DNA of 22,911 nt from JBOHSA01 sp050732995 (GCA_050732995.1 JBOHSA010000079.1:1-22911); one strand, 5' to 3'. Shown: positions 1-9,167, numbered from the stretch's first letter. Notes: a model not told the origin generated them from the sequence alone. Program-made: numbers and translations.

Positions 1-359
1 TTCGCTATTACGAGCGGCGGGGCTTGTTCGCGGCGCCGCGCCGCACGCCGTCGGGCTATCGCCAGTACGCTGAAGAGGCGGTGGACCGCCTGCGCTTCAT
101 CAAGCACGCGCAGGAACTCGGCTTCGCGTTGACGGAGATCCAGGAATTGCTGGGACTGCGGGTCCGGCACGGCGCCGCGTGCGACGCCGTCGAGCGCAAA
201 ACCAGACAGAAGATCCAGCTCGTCGAACAGAAGATCCGCGATCTCCAACGCATGAAGCGCACGCTGGACCGCCTGGCCGCGGCGTGTGCGGCGCGGCTGC
301 CCACAGACGATTGTCCCATTCTCGAGGCACTGGAGGACCATGGCGTCGCCCGTCGGTAA
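1..359 (+). CDS. merR: Mercuric resistance regulator MerR (5' end cut off)
   Basis: This is a MerR family DNA-binding regulator that senses Hg(II) and controls the mer genes behind it. The reading frame is open from base 3, before any start codon, and begins RYYERRGL, the middle of the usual MerR winged-helix, so the true start lies outside the window. Counting from the TTG at 24, cysteines lie at 53, 88 and 97. The 35- and 9-residue spacings equal those of the three Hg-binding cysteines of Tn501 MerR (82, 117, 126), and the last one sits in the typical CPIL motif. A long dimerisation helix rich in K, Q and L joins the first two. The gene reads in the same direction as merT and overlaps it by 20 bases, unlike the divergent merR of Tn21/Tn501. 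Its promoter is not visible. Confidence 0.93.
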   Translation, partial: RYYERRGLFAAPRRTPSGYRQYAEEAVDRLRFIKHAQELGFALTEIQELLGLRVRHGAACDAVERKTRQKIQLVEQKIRDLQRMKRTLDRLAAACAARLPTDDCPILEALEDHGVARR

Positions 360-693
360 GACCGTCCTCGCCGCAGCGGGGAGTATTGTCGCGGCCGTCG
401 GCTCGGCTCTCTGCTGCGCCGGTCCGCTCGTGGCCGTCGCCGTCGGCCTGAGCGGCGCCGGGCTCGCCGCGACTTTCGAACCGCTACGACCCTACTTTGT
501 GGCCGGCACGGTCCTCAGCCTCGGTATCGGCTTCGTCGTCCTGCGCCGAGAGGAGCGACGGGCGTGTGAGCCGGGCACGCTGTGCGCATCGACTGTCGCC
601 CGCCGCCGCATGAAATCGGCTCTCTGGATCGCGACCGCCATCACGATCCCGCTGCTGACGTTCCCCTGGTGGTCGAAGTTCGTACTTGGTTAG
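340..693 (+). CDS. merT: Mercuric ion transport protein MerT
   Basis: Inner-membrane protein that carries Hg(II) into the cytoplasm for reduction by MerA. The product is 117 residues with three hydrophobic segments at about 8-24, 29-69 (a broad segment broken by EPLRPY) and 94-110. The vicinal cysteine pair is at 25-26 in the first helix, and a second pair at 76 and 82 lies in the cytoplasmic loop, almost the same positions as in Tn21 MerT (24-25, 76, 82). I chose the ATG at 340 because GGAGG at 332-336 stands just before it; a longer frame from 286 would overlap merR much further and has no such site. The start lies inside the end of merR, so translation is probably coupled. Confidence 0.93.
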   Translation: MASPVGKTVLAAAGSIVAAVGSALCCAGPLVAVAVGLSGAGLAATFEPLRPYFVAGTVLSLGIGFVVLRREERRACEPGTLCASTVARRRMKSALWIATAITIPLLTFPWWSKFVLG

Positions 694-703
694 GAGGGTG
701 AAC

Positions 704-1060
704 ATGCTGTCATCTCTGAAGACTGGGCTGCTCCTGGCCTTCATCTGTCCGCTGTGCGGCGGAGGGGTCCAAGCAGCCGGTGCCCAAAACGTGCCCGTGG
801 CGACTCAGGCTCCTGATACGGCGACCGTGAGGCTCCACATCTCCCGGATGACCTGCGGGAGCTGTCCGACAACGGCGCGCCTCGCGTTGAAGCGACTCCC
901 CGGCGTCTATAGCGCCACGGTCACACTGGACGACAGCCTCGGCGTGGTGCGCTACGACCCGAAGCGGGTCACCCCATCTCGCCTCGCCGCCCACCTCACG
1001 CAGCTCACCGGCTTCGGGGCGACGATTCTCCCGGACTCGAGCAAGGCCTCGCGGCCATGA
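704..1060 (+). CDS. merP: Periplasmic mercury-binding protein MerP-like
   Basis: Predicted exported Hg(II)-binding protein that passes mercury to MerT. The 118-residue product starts with a hydrophobic signal-like segment (about 7-26) ending at AGA-Q. After a short linker comes a heavy-metal-associated (HMA) domain at about 40-110 with the motif MTCGSC, cysteines 51 and 54. This is longer than the classical MerP (about 91 residues) because of the linker and a short C-terminal tail. GGAGG at 693-697, overlapping the merT stop, gives a good ribosome site for the ATG at 704. The stop codon overlaps the merA start by four bases (ATGA). A general copper-chaperone role is possible from the domain alone, but position between merT and merA decides for mercury. 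Confidence 0.86.
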   Translation: MLSSLKTGLLLAFICPLCGGGVQAAGAQNVPVATQAPDTATVRLHISRMTCGSCPTTARLALKRLPGVYSATVTLDDSLGVVRYDPKRVTPSRLAAHLTQLTGFGATILPDSSKASRP

Positions 1061-2724
1061 CGGACGCGCGGGAGGTGACCATCGAAGTTCGGGGCATGAC
1101 GTGCGATCACTGCGAGCGCTCAGTCTCCAAGGCGCTCCGATCTGTCCCTGGAGTCAAGGAAGTTCTCAAGGTCAGTCACGCCGGAGCTTTCGCGCGCATC
1201 ACAGCGGGCCCAGAGGTCACGACCGACCGGATCGAGCGCGCCGTCGCGAAGGCGGGCTATCGCGCCCGGGTCAAGGACCAGCCGCACGGCCCCGAGAGTC
1301 CGGCGGTTTTCTCGCGCGGTGGGGGCGAGTTCGACCTCGTGATCGTGGGCGGCGGCTCGGCGGGCTTCGCCGCCGCGATCAAGGCGGCCGACCTCGGCGC
1401 CCGCGTGGCGATGGCCGAGGGCGCTACGCTCGGCGGCACCTGCGTCAACGTCGGCTGCGTGCCATCGAAGACCCTCATTCGGGCGGCCGAAGCGCAGCAC
1501 CGCCGTGTGCACCATGGATTCCGGGGTGTTCCCACAACCGACGGCCGTACCGACTGGTCAACCGTGCGGGCGGAGAAGGACGCGCTTGTCGCCGAGCTGC
1601 GCCAGGCGAAGTACTGGAACGTGCTCCGCGCCTATCCGTCGATCACCCTGTTACAGGAGCGGGCCACCCTTGTCTCGAGCACGGAGGTCCGCCTGGCGAG
1701 CGGCCGTGCCCTGGGGACCCGCAAGGTCCTGGTCACGACGGGAGCCTCACCGTGGGCGCCACCGATCCCCGGCCTGGCCGAGGCCGGCTCCCTCGACAAC
1801 GCCTCGGCCATGGCCCTGGAGCGCCTGCCGGAATCACTCATGGTGATCGGCGCGAGCGCCGTCGGTCTCGAGCTGGCGCAGATGCTCGCGCGGCTCGGCG
1901 TGCGCGTGACCGTGCTCGAAGCGCTACCTCGTGTCGTGCCCGCGGAGGACGCGGATATCGGAAATGCTCTGGGCGAGTATCTGCGGCAGGAGCGGCTCGA
2001 GGTTCACGTTGGGATCCAGCTGGACCGCGTCAGCCGAGACCAAGGCGGCTACGGCATCTCATTCCGCGAGGGTGGCGCGTCGCGGATCGCGCGGGCGGAG
2101 CAGCTGCTCGTCGCCACGGGCCGGCGAGCCAACACTGTGGGCTTCGGGCTCGATTCGCTCGGCGTCACCCTCGGAAAGAAGGGGGAGATCGTCGTCAACG
2201 AGTTCCTGCAAACCACGAACCCCGACGTATACGCCGCGGGCGACGTGATCGGCGACCCGATGTTCGTATATGTGGCGGCGTACGGCGGGGCACTAGCGGC
2301 TGAGAACGCGCTGACCGGGAATTCACGGCGGTATGATCTCACGGCGCTGCCCAAGGTAACGTTTACCGATCCAGCGGTCGCCTCCGCCGGGCTCACCGAG
2401 GACGAGGCGCGCGCCCACGGGATCGAGGTGCTCGTCTCACAGCTGCCGCTCGAGCATGTGCCCCGTTCCCTCGCGGCGCGGGACACCCGAGGGTTCGTCA
2501 AGCTCGTAGCGGACGCGTCCAGCCGGAAGATCATCGGCGCGCACATCATTGCCGCCGAAGCGGGCGAGATGATCACGGAGCCGGCGCTGGCGATCAAGCT
2601 CGGACTGACCATCGAGGACCTGACCTCGTCCTTCCACCCGTACCTTACGCTGTCCGAGGGGATCAAGCTCGCCGCCCAGGCGTTCACAAAAGACGTGGCG
2701 AAGCTCTCGTGTTGCGCGGCCTGA
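1057..2724 (+). CDS. merA: Mercuric reductase MerA with N-terminal HMA domain
   Basis: FAD-dependent cytoplasmic enzyme that reduces Hg(II) to volatile Hg(0) with NADPH. The 555-residue protein has an N-terminal HMA domain (about 6-70, motif GMTCDHC, Cys16 and Cys19), then a dinucleotide-binding motif VGGGSAG at 97-103 and the redox-active CVNVGC motif (Cys129, Cys134). A second nucleotide-binding fold is near 260-290 (VIGASAVGLELA), followed by an ATGRRAN-type motif and the AAGDV motif. The pyridine-nucleotide disulfide oxidoreductase dimerisation domain follows. Near the C-terminus FHPYLTLSEG replaces the His-Glu pair of related disulfide reductases, as in MerA, and the last residues carry the vicinal Cys552-Cys553 pair that hands Hg(II) to the active site. 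All catalytic groups are present, so the gene looks functional. Last gene of the mer operon. Confidence 0.97.
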   Translation: MTDAREVTIEVRGMTCDHCERSVSKALRSVPGVKEVLKVSHAGAFARITAGPEVTTDRIERAVAKAGYRARVKDQPHGPESPAVFSRGGGEFDLVIVGGGSAGFAAAIKAADLGARVAMAEGATLGGTCVNVGCVPSKTLIRAAEAQHRRVHHGFRGVPTTDGRTDWSTVRAEKDALVAELRQAKYWNVLRAYPSITLLQERATLVSSTEVRLASGRALGTRKVLVTTGASPWAPPIPGLAEAGSLDNASAMALERLPESLMVIGASAVGLELAQMLARLGVRVTVLEALPRVVPAEDADIGNALGEYLRQERLEVHVGIQLDRVSRDQGGYGISFREGGASRIARAEQLLVATGRRANTVGFGLDSLGVTLGKKGEIVVNEFLQTTNPDVYAAGDVIGDPMFVYVAAYGGALAAENALTGNSRRYDLTALPKVTFTDPAVASAGLTEDEARAHGIEVLVSQLPLEHVPRSLAARDTRGFVKLVADASSRKIIGAHIIAAEAGEMITEPALAIKLGLTIEDLTSSFHPYLTLSEGIKLAAQAFTKDVAKLSCCAA

Positions 2725-2759
2725 AGATCGTCCAGTAGAGAGCCCGTGCGTCCGGGAAA

Positions 2760-3122
2760 TCACCGCGGGACGCTCTTCAGTCGACTCCGGAGAGCCGGTG
2801 TAGGTGGAAACCCGCGCCAGATCCAGAACGCCACCTGAGTGATGTACCGCTCCTGTCGGCGGTGCCGATCCCACGCGCCGAACAGCCGGATGCGATACGC
2901 ACCGCCGCCCCAGCGTTGCTTCACAGTCTCCATGGAAAAGTCCTCCGGCAGCATTCGCTCCAGATAGATCCACAGCTCCCGGTCTCCATCATGCCGCCGC
3001 CACAGAACCGCGACCCGTACGCGCCTCCTCAGATTGTTCACGACTTGCTCGGGATCGCGCTGTTGCTCGAGATTGTGCTGCCGGAGGGCCTGAGGCACCT
3101 CGTGTTTGGACCGTGTAGCCAT
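2760..3122 (-). CDS. Small unrecognised protein, element-borne
   Basis: I do not recognise this gene by family. It encodes a 120-residue basic, aromatic-rich protein with no signal peptide or membrane segment. Its core has a beta-strand-like run (RRVRVAVLWRRHDGDRELWI), then a stretch ending in WGGGAYRIRLFGAW. A GGG-x-Y-x-I/V-R ending is a pattern I associate with short phage and plasmid proteins, but I cannot name one. On the minus strand the ATG at 3122 is preceded by GGGAAGG with an 8-base gap, a good ribosome site; a GTG at 3131 is a weaker choice because it overlaps that site. It converges on merA with a 35-base gap and diverges from the HTH/integrase genes, so it probably belongs to the island. 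Confidence 0.6.
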   Translation of the reverse strand: MATRSKHEVPQALRQHNLEQQRDPEQVVNNLRRRVRVAVLWRRHDGDRELWIYLERMLPEDFSMETVKQRWGGGAYRIRLFGAWDRHRRQERYITQVAFWIWRGFPPTPALRSRLKSVPR

Positions 3123-3143
3123 ACGAATCACCTTCCCGATTTC

Positions 3144-3227
3144 CGCTCGTCACTCCGCTAGTGAACCCGCTCGTTACGCCGCTAGTGACTCCGGCGTTTC
3201 CACCGGAAATTCCACCGGCCTTTACGC
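3144..3227. repeat. 12-bp degenerate tandem repeat, seven units
   Basis: Seven consecutive 12-base units start at 3144, 3156, 3168, 3180, 3192, 3204 and 3216. The first four follow CGCTNGTNANNC (for example CGCTAGTGACTC) and the last three follow CGGNNTTTCCAC or close forms. They fill the gap between the minus-strand small gene and the plus-strand HTH gene, upstream of a promoter. Variation falls mostly at units' positions 5, 8 and 11, a three-base rhythm. Such arrays beside integrase genes may bind the integrase, an excisionase or a replication protein; which one is inference. Confidence 0.75.
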
Positions 3228-3271
3228 GGGAACTAGCCTGGTCCGACGGCCCGCATTTTGGCCTGCCGGGG

Positions 3272-3300
3272 TTGACGGACGCCCACGGTGATTGTAAGAT
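3272..3300 (+). promoter_or_regulatory. Sigma-70-like promoter for the HTH/integrase genes
   Basis: TTGACG at 3272-3277 and TAAGAT at 3295-3300 are separated by 17 bases, a good match to the vegetative consensus (5/6 and 4/6). It lies 30 bases before the ATG at 3330, inside one of the few AT-rich stretches here, and points toward the excisionase-like and integrase genes. Confidence 0.55.
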
Positions 3301-3329
3301 AACAGCTATAACACATTCTGGACAGCCGA

Positions 3330-3668
3330 ATGGGCCGTGCACGCCCCGATCTGATCCGAGTCCTCGAGGAGAACCCCCCCGGCCCCCAGGCGGGGATCAC
3401 CCTCGTACGCCGCCTCCGCACGCGTGAGTACCGAATCGAGATCGGCCCCCGGGGCTACCTCTCCCAGATCGAGGCCGCCGCCTTCCTCGGCAAGAGCCTC
3501 ATGACCGTGAACCGGTACGTCCGACTCGGTTTGCTCAAAGACGTCACTCGTTATGGCATCTCGATGATCCAGCTCGCCGAGTTGCGGCGATTCCGGCGGG
3601 AGTACCTGGAGGGCGGCAAGGGAGGACGGCTGCGGCGTGGTTCCAGACGGGGGACGAAGCGCTCGTGA
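3330..3668 (+). CDS. Helix-turn-helix DNA-binding protein of the island
   Basis: Small basic protein, 112 residues. The middle part (about 42-95) reads GYLSQIEAAAFLGKSLMTVNRYVRLGLL followed by a charged helix, which is the form of the MerR/excisionase-like winged helix (HTH_17 type): a helix, the A-A-x-x-L-G-K-S turn, and a recognition helix before a wing. The C-terminal 18 residues are almost all Arg, Lys and Gly. It is the first gene after the promoter at 3272-3300 and overlaps the next gene by four bases. Likely roles are recombination directionality factor or regulator of the integrase. There is no strong ribosome site before the ATG at 3330. Confidence 0.72.
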   Translation: MGRARPDLIRVLEENPPGPQAGITLVRRLRTREYRIEIGPRGYLSQIEAAAFLGKSLMTVNRYVRLGLLKDVTRYGISMIQLAELRRFRREYLEGGKGGRLRRGSRRGTKRS

Positions 3669-4024
3669 CAGCGGGGAGCACGTCTGACACCGCTCCCAAC
3701 CGTGGGGTGGCGGCCCTCATCGCGGCCTACGAGCGGCGCGCTGAGGAGGCCGACCGGGTGAACGCGACGGCGTCCCTGGGGCCGGTGTATCGCGCGGTGC
3801 TCGAGGACCTAACGGCGCTCACTGACGCATCTGACCACCCCTCGCCCATCGATGCGGGAGATCGGCTGCTGAACGTCGACGAAGCTGCCGCGGTCTTAGG
3901 GGTGACCCCGCAGTGGCTATACCGCCACGCGAAAGATCTGCCGTTTACCTGCTCGCTGTCCCGCAAGTGTCTGAGATTCTCGCGCGCCGGAATTCTGCAC
4001 TGGCTGAAGGCCAGGCGCTCGTGA
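3665..4024 (+). CDS. Excisionase-like helix-turn-helix protein
   Basis: Encodes 119 residues from a GTG start that overlaps the preceding stop (GTGA). The N-terminal two thirds are helical and acidic with no family I can name. The C-terminal half (about 68-117, RLLNVDEAAAVLGVTPQWLYRHAKDL) is a clear HTH_17/excisionase-type domain with the usual start 'LNVDEAA..LGV.P.WLYRH' and a wing ending in FSRAGILHWLK. It lies 13 bases before the integrase gene, the standard place for a recombination directionality factor. With the gene before it, the island carries two such proteins in tandem; one may act as Xis and the other as repressor, which cannot be decided from sequence. Confidence 0.78.
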   Translation: MTAGSTSDTAPNRGVAALIAAYERRAEEADRVNATASLGPVYRAVLEDLTALTDASDHPSPIDAGDRLLNVDEAAAVLGVTPQWLYRHAKDLPFTCSLSRKCLRFSRAGILHWLKARRS

Positions 4025-4037
4025 CCATGGAGGAGCA

Positions 4038-5256
<1,219 letters not shown>

Positions 5257-5339
5257 GACCAAGCAGCAGGAGAACTTAGCGGACCCGACGACGCTGTGGG
5301 AGTCCTTCCGCTCGCCGCACGGACGCGGTAGGGTCCCCC

Positions 5340-7388
5340 ATGCACGACCCCCACGAATTCCTCCGATCCCTCGCGATCGTCCTGGGCGTCGCCGCGGTCA
5401 CCACCGTCGTCTTCCAACGGCTCCGCCAGCCGGTGGTTCTGGGCTACATCCTCGCCGGGTTGATCGTCGGGCCCCACGTCCCGGTCCCGCTCGTCGCCGA
5501 CCGGGTCACCGTGCAGACCCTTTCCGAGCTCGGCGTGATCCTGCTGATGTTCTCCCTCGGCCTCGAGTTCAGCCTGCCCACGCTGGTGCGCGTCGCACCC
5601 ACGGCCGGCGTGACCGCGGTGATTCAATGCGGCGTCATGACCTGGCTCGGGTTCCTCACCGGCCGGCTGTTCGGCTGGTCCGTGATCGAAAGCGTGTTCG
5701 CCGGTGCGATCGTCGCCATCTCGAGCACCACGATCATCGCCAAGGTGTTCGACGAGCAGCGCATCGGCGGCCGGCTGCGCGAGCTCGTCGTGGGCATCCT
5801 CCTCTTCGAGGATTTGATCGCGGTCGTGTTCTTGGCGGCGCTCACCACCGTGGCCACCGGGGCCGCCCTCTCGGCCGCGGCGCTCGCCCCCACCATCGGC
5901 CGGCTCCTGGGCTTCCTCGTGGTGCTGCTCGGCCTGGGCCTCCTCGTCATCCCCCGGCTCACGGGGTTCGTGACCCGGCTGGGACGGCCCGAAACCACCG
6001 TCGTCGCGAGCATCGGCGTGTGCTTCACCATGGCCTTCGTCGCCCAGGAAGCGGGGTACTCGGTCGCCCTCGGCGCCTTCCTCGCCGGGTCGCTCGTGGC
6101 TGAATCGGGACGCGGCCGCGAGATCGAGCACCTCATTCAACCCGTCCGCGACATGTTCGCGGCGATCTTCTTCGTCTCGGTGGGGCTGCTCATCGACCCG
6201 GGGCTCGTCGGCCGCCACTGGGGCGCCGTGGTCGCGCTGACCGGCGTCGTCGTCCTCGGCAAGATCACGAGCGTCGCGCTGGGCGCCTTCCTCACGGGCA
6301 GCGGGACCCGCACCGCGGTGCAGGCCGGAATGAGCCTCGCCCAGATCGGCGAGTTCTCGTTCATCATCGCCGGCCTCGGGCTCAGCCTCGGCGCCACGGG
6401 CGCCTTCCTCTACCCCGTCGCCGTCGCCGTTTCCGCGCTCACCACCCTCTCGACGCCCTGGCTGGTCCGCGTCGCGGCGCCGATCGCCGCGTACGTCGAC
6501 CGCAAGCTGCCGCGACCCCTGCAGACCTTCGCCGCCCTGTACGGCAGTTGGATCGAGCGCGTGCGGGCGGGCGCGAGCCCGCGGCAAGCCGGGGGTCTGT
6601 GGCGGCTGGTCCGGCTGTTGGCGCTCGACGCCGCACTGTTGAGCGCGCTGATCGTCGGCGTCTCCCTCTCCCTCGACCCCGCCACGGCCGCGCTCGCGCG
6701 GACGCTGGGGCTGGGCCCGGCGCTCGCCCGCGCCCTGGTGATCGCGGGGGCCGGCCTGGCGGCGGCGCCGCTCGTCCTGGGCATCGGCCGGCTCGCCCAT
6801 CGCATGGGCGTGACGCTGGCGGTGACGGCGCTCCCCACGCCGGCGCGCAAGGGCGACCTCGCCGGCGCGCCGCGGCGCGCGCTGGTCCTCACCCTGCAGC
6901 TCGCCATCACGCTGGCCTCGGGCATCGTCGTGCTCGCCCTCACCCAGCCGTTTCTGCCCAGCTACTCCGGGCTGCCGGTCGTGGTGCTGCTCGTCGCGGG
7001 ATTCGGTGTGGCGATCTGGCGCAGCGCCGCGGACCTGGAGAGCCACGTGCGCGCCGGTGCGCACGCCGTGGTCGAAGCCCTGACCGCCTACGCCCGTTCC
7101 GAGAGGAGCACCGAGGAATCGCGGGCCCTGGTGGACGTCCATCGCCTGCTCCCTGGGCTGGGCGAGCCCGTGGCGGTCCAGATCGGGCCCGCGAGCCCGA
7201 GCGTCGGACGCAGTCTCGCGGAGCTGAACCTCCGCGGGCGCACCGGAGCCACTGTGCTCGCGATTTCCCGGGGTGGAGAGTCCGTCGCCGTGCCGGAGGC
7301 GGGCGCGCGGCTCGACGCGGGAGACGTCGTGGCCCTCGCGGGCACGCACGACGCCATCGCGGCCGCCAAGTCCGTCCTGCTCGGCTGA
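5340..7388 (+). CDS. Kef-type cation/proton antiporter with TrkA_C domain
   Basis: A 682-residue inner-membrane protein of the CPA2 family, which exchanges K+ or Na+ for protons. The first 385 residues form about twelve to thirteen membrane helices with the family's signature segments: LGYILAGLIVGP near 36-47, GVILLMFSLGLEFS near 65-78, ISSTTIIAKV near 126-135 and GYSVALGAFLAGSLVAES in the middle. A charged cytoplasmic stretch (about 385-420) is followed by a second group of about four membrane helices (about 420-570). The last 70 residues (about 612-682) fit a TrkA_C/RCK_C ligand-binding domain, ending VVALAGTHDAIAAAKSVL. There is no Rossmann RCK_N domain, unlike E. coli KefB/KefC, so glutathione gating is not expected. 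It stands alone on its strand, starting 83 bases after the tRNA. Confidence 0.88.
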   Translation: MHDPHEFLRSLAIVLGVAAVTTVVFQRLRQPVVLGYILAGLIVGPHVPVPLVADRVTVQTLSELGVILLMFSLGLEFSLPTLVRVAPTAGVTAVIQCGVMTWLGFLTGRLFGWSVIESVFAGAIVAISSTTIIAKVFDEQRIGGRLRELVVGILLFEDLIAVVFLAALTTVATGAALSAAALAPTIGRLLGFLVVLLGLGLLVIPRLTGFVTRLGRPETTVVASIGVCFTMAFVAQEAGYSVALGAFLAGSLVAESGRGREIEHLIQPVRDMFAAIFFVSVGLLIDPGLVGRHWGAVVALTGVVVLGKITSVALGAFLTGSGTRTAVQAGMSLAQIGEFSFIIAGLGLSLGATGAFLYPVAVAVSALTTLSTPWLVRVAAPIAAYVDRKLPRPLQTFAALYGSWIERVRAGASPRQAGGLWRLVRLLALDAALLSALIVGVSLSLDPATAALARTLGLGPALARALVIAGAGLAAAPLVLGIGRLAHRMGVTLAVTALPTPARKGDLAGAPRRALVLTLQLAITLASGIVVLALTQPFLPSYSGLPVVVLLVAGFGVAIWRSAADLESHVRAGAHAVVEALTAYARSERSTEESRALVDVHRLLPGLGEPVAVQIGPASPSVGRSLAELNLRGRTGATVLAISRGGESVAVPEAGARLDAGDVVALAGTHDAIAAAKSVLLG

Positions 7389-7399
7389 CCCCCTGACCC

Positions 7400-8404
7400 C
7401 TACGGTCTCGGCGGCAGGATCGGGCACGCCCCCACGCAGTCCCCGACTTTGGGAGGAGCGCCGGTAAACGTGCCCGCGGCCGAGAGCTCGTCCGCCTGGG
7501 TGATCTTCACCTTGCCCACGCGCTCCGTCATGCGCCGCAGGACCCGGCCCGTGGCGGGGTCGCGGATCTCCCGGCCCGCCCGCAGAATCACGTACTCGGC
7601 GCCGACGCGGATGCCGTCCTTGGTGCCCTTGTTGATGATGATCTCGTTGTCCGTCACGTCCGCGATGAGCGCCTGGATCTCGATCTTGGTCTCCGGGATG
7701 CGCTCGTGGGCGGCGACGAGCTGGCCGGTGAGGCTGTCCACGGCGCCGCGCGTCGCCTCGCCGATGATCGTGTTCTGGAAGTTCGAGCTTCCCATGTCGA
7801 ACGCGCCGCCCGCCGCCACGCCGCCCACCGCCGCGCCCCCGACGAGCGTCATGCCGGAGCGCTTCGAAGCTCCCTTCCCCGTCGCCACCGCGAGGATCTC
7901 GGCCGTCGTCGTGCTCACGACGCGGGCGTCGATCGCCACCACTGCCTTCGCCTCCTTGCGCCCCAGGCCCCCGAGTCCGATACCGCCCACGCGGACGCCG
8001 CCCGCCGCCCCACCCACGCCCAGTTTCTTGTCGTCGCGGCCGAACTCGGTGATCGACCCGATCACGATCGCGTCCACGCCCAGCAGCTTGGCGAGCTGGA
8101 CGGCCGAGGAGGCGTCGGCCCGGCCGCTCTGCTGGAAGTTCTGCTCCCGCAGCACCTGGTCGAGCTGCTTGCGCTCGATCACCGCATAGGTCCCGTTGCG
8201 CACCAGGTTGGTGACGATCATGTCGGCGATGCCTTTGCCGATGTCCTGGTCGCTGCCGAAGATGTCGACGACGTAGGCGTGGACGGTCGCGTAGTCGAAG
8301 TCGAGCACGGCGACCCGCCGCTTCGGGAGGGCGGCGGGCGCCTGCGCCAGGAGGGGCCCCACCACCAGGGTGGGCAGCAGCACGGAGAGGATCGCGCGCT
8401 TCAT
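7400..8404 (-). CDS. CsgG/HfaB family exported protein
   Basis: Encodes 334 residues with a signal peptide (MKRAILSVLLPTLVVGPLLAQA). The body matches the CsgG family: RVAVLDFDYA near the N-terminus, then KGIADMIVTNLVRNGTYAVIERKQLDQVLREQ, a segment LLGVDAIVIGSITEFG, and a C-terminal stretch (IIINKGTKDGIRVG.., IRDPATGRVL, VGKVKI) found in CsgG-like proteins with a flexible extension. CsgG makes an outer-membrane secretion channel for curli; relatives also act in lipoprotein or surface assembly. No lipobox cysteine follows the signal peptide and no curli genes are nearby, so the role is open. The start at 8404 is preceded by TGGAG at a good distance; an ATG at 8416 has no such site. It converges on the antiporter with an 11-base gap. 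Confidence 0.82.
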   Translation of the reverse strand: MKRAILSVLLPTLVVGPLLAQAPAALPKRRVAVLDFDYATVHAYVVDIFGSDQDIGKGIADMIVTNLVRNGTYAVIERKQLDQVLREQNFQQSGRADASSAVQLAKLLGVDAIVIGSITEFGRDDKKLGVGGAAGGVRVGGIGLGGLGRKEAKAVVAIDARVVSTTTAEILAVATGKGASKRSGMTLVGGAAVGGVAAGGAFDMGSSNFQNTIIGEATRGAVDSLTGQLVAAHERIPETKIEIQALIADVTDNEIIINKGTKDGIRVGAEYVILRAGREIRDPATGRVLRRMTERVGKVKITQADELSAAGTFTGAPPKVGDCVGACPILPPRP

Positions 8405-8477
8405 GGACGGCTCCATCGCGGGGGAATGAGCTCTGCGGCCAAAGCTAGTGCCCACCGAGTCGCCTGCAACCGGTGAC

Positions 8478-8500
8478 GCGCCGGCTTTGCCGGCCGGCGC
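8478..8500 (+). promoter_or_regulatory. Strong hairpin in the upp leader
   Basis: GCGCCGGC at 8478-8485 pairs perfectly with GCCGGCGC at 8493-8500 around a 7-base loop, 22 bases before the upp start. No T run follows, so a simple terminator is unlikely. It may be a leader structure or only a product of high GC. The 118-base gap between the divergent CsgG-like gene and upp shows no other clear site. Confidence 0.3.
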
Positions 8501-8522
8501 CGGCGCTGGTAGCTTGCCCCGC

Positions 8523-9167
8523 ATGGCTGACCAGCGGTTTCGCACCCTGACTCTGCTCGAGCATCCGCTGATCCAACACAAGCTGACCCTGCTGCGGGAC
8601 CGCCGCACGACGACCAAGGACTTCAAGCAGCTGGTCAACGAGATCGCCATGCTCATGGCGTACGAGGTGACCAAGGACCTCCCGCTCGAGCCGGTCGAGA
8701 TCGAGACGCCGCTCGAACGAACCCGCGGCGCGCAGGTGGCGGGCAAGAAGCTCACCCTCGTCCCGATCCTCCGGGCCGGGCTGGGCATGGTGGAGGGGAT
8801 CGCCCAGCTCATTCCGTCGGCCCGGGTGGGGCACATCGGCCTGTATCGCGATCACGGGACGCTCCAGCCGGTGGATTACTACTTCAAGATCCCCTCGGGC
8901 GAGCAGGATCGGGCGTTCTTCGTGCTCGACCCCATGCTCGCCACGGGGGGCTCGGCCGTGGCGGCGGTCGCCGCGTTGAAAAAGGCGGGGGCGCAGCGGA
9001 TCCGGTTTCTCTGTCTCGTCGCCGCGCCCGAGGGGGTGCGCCGCATGGTGGAGGCCCATCCCGACGTCCCCGTGTTCGCCGCCGCGCTCGACCGGGAGTT
9101 GAACGTCAAGGGCTACATCCTCCCGGGCCTGGGCGACGCCGGGGATCGGCTGTTCGGCACCCGCTAG
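8523..9167 (+). CDS. upp: Uracil phosphoribosyltransferase
   Basis: Salvage enzyme joining uracil and PRPP to give UMP and pyrophosphate in the cytoplasm. The product is 214 residues, close to the usual 208. It has the family N-terminus (EHPLIQHKLTLLRD), the PILRAGLGM segment near 81-89, the PRPP-binding loop FVLDPMLATGGSA at 133-145 and the uracil-binding C-terminus GYILPGLGDAGDRLFGT. I chose ATG 8523 (MADQRF) because alignment to the family begins here; the frame is open upstream to 8448, but that part is low-complexity. Single gene, divergent from the CsgG-like gene, and followed after 66 bases by satD, which has its own promoter. Confidence 0.95.
   Translation: MADQRFRTLTLLEHPLIQHKLTLLRDRRTTTKDFKQLVNEIAMLMAYEVTKDLPLEPVEIETPLERTRGAQVAGKKLTLVPILRAGLGMVEGIAQLIPSARVGHIGLYRDHGTLQPVDYYFKIPSGEQDRAFFVLDPMLATGGSAVAAVAALKKAGAQRIRFLCLVAAPEGVRRMVEAHPDVPVFAAALDRELNVKGYILPGLGDAGDRLFGTR

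Noticed and set aside
2736..2775. Possible terminator between merA and the convergent small gene (GCGTCC...GGACGC)
   Set aside because: The stem is 6 bp with a 14-base loop and no T run, and it enters the small gene's coding end.
2989..3342. Minus-strand frame with a GVTS repeat stretch across the 12-bp array
   Set aside because: It overlaps the better-supported minus gene ending at 2760 and the start of the HTH gene, has no ribosome site, and outside the repeat shows no protein-like pattern. The array alone explains the repeat.
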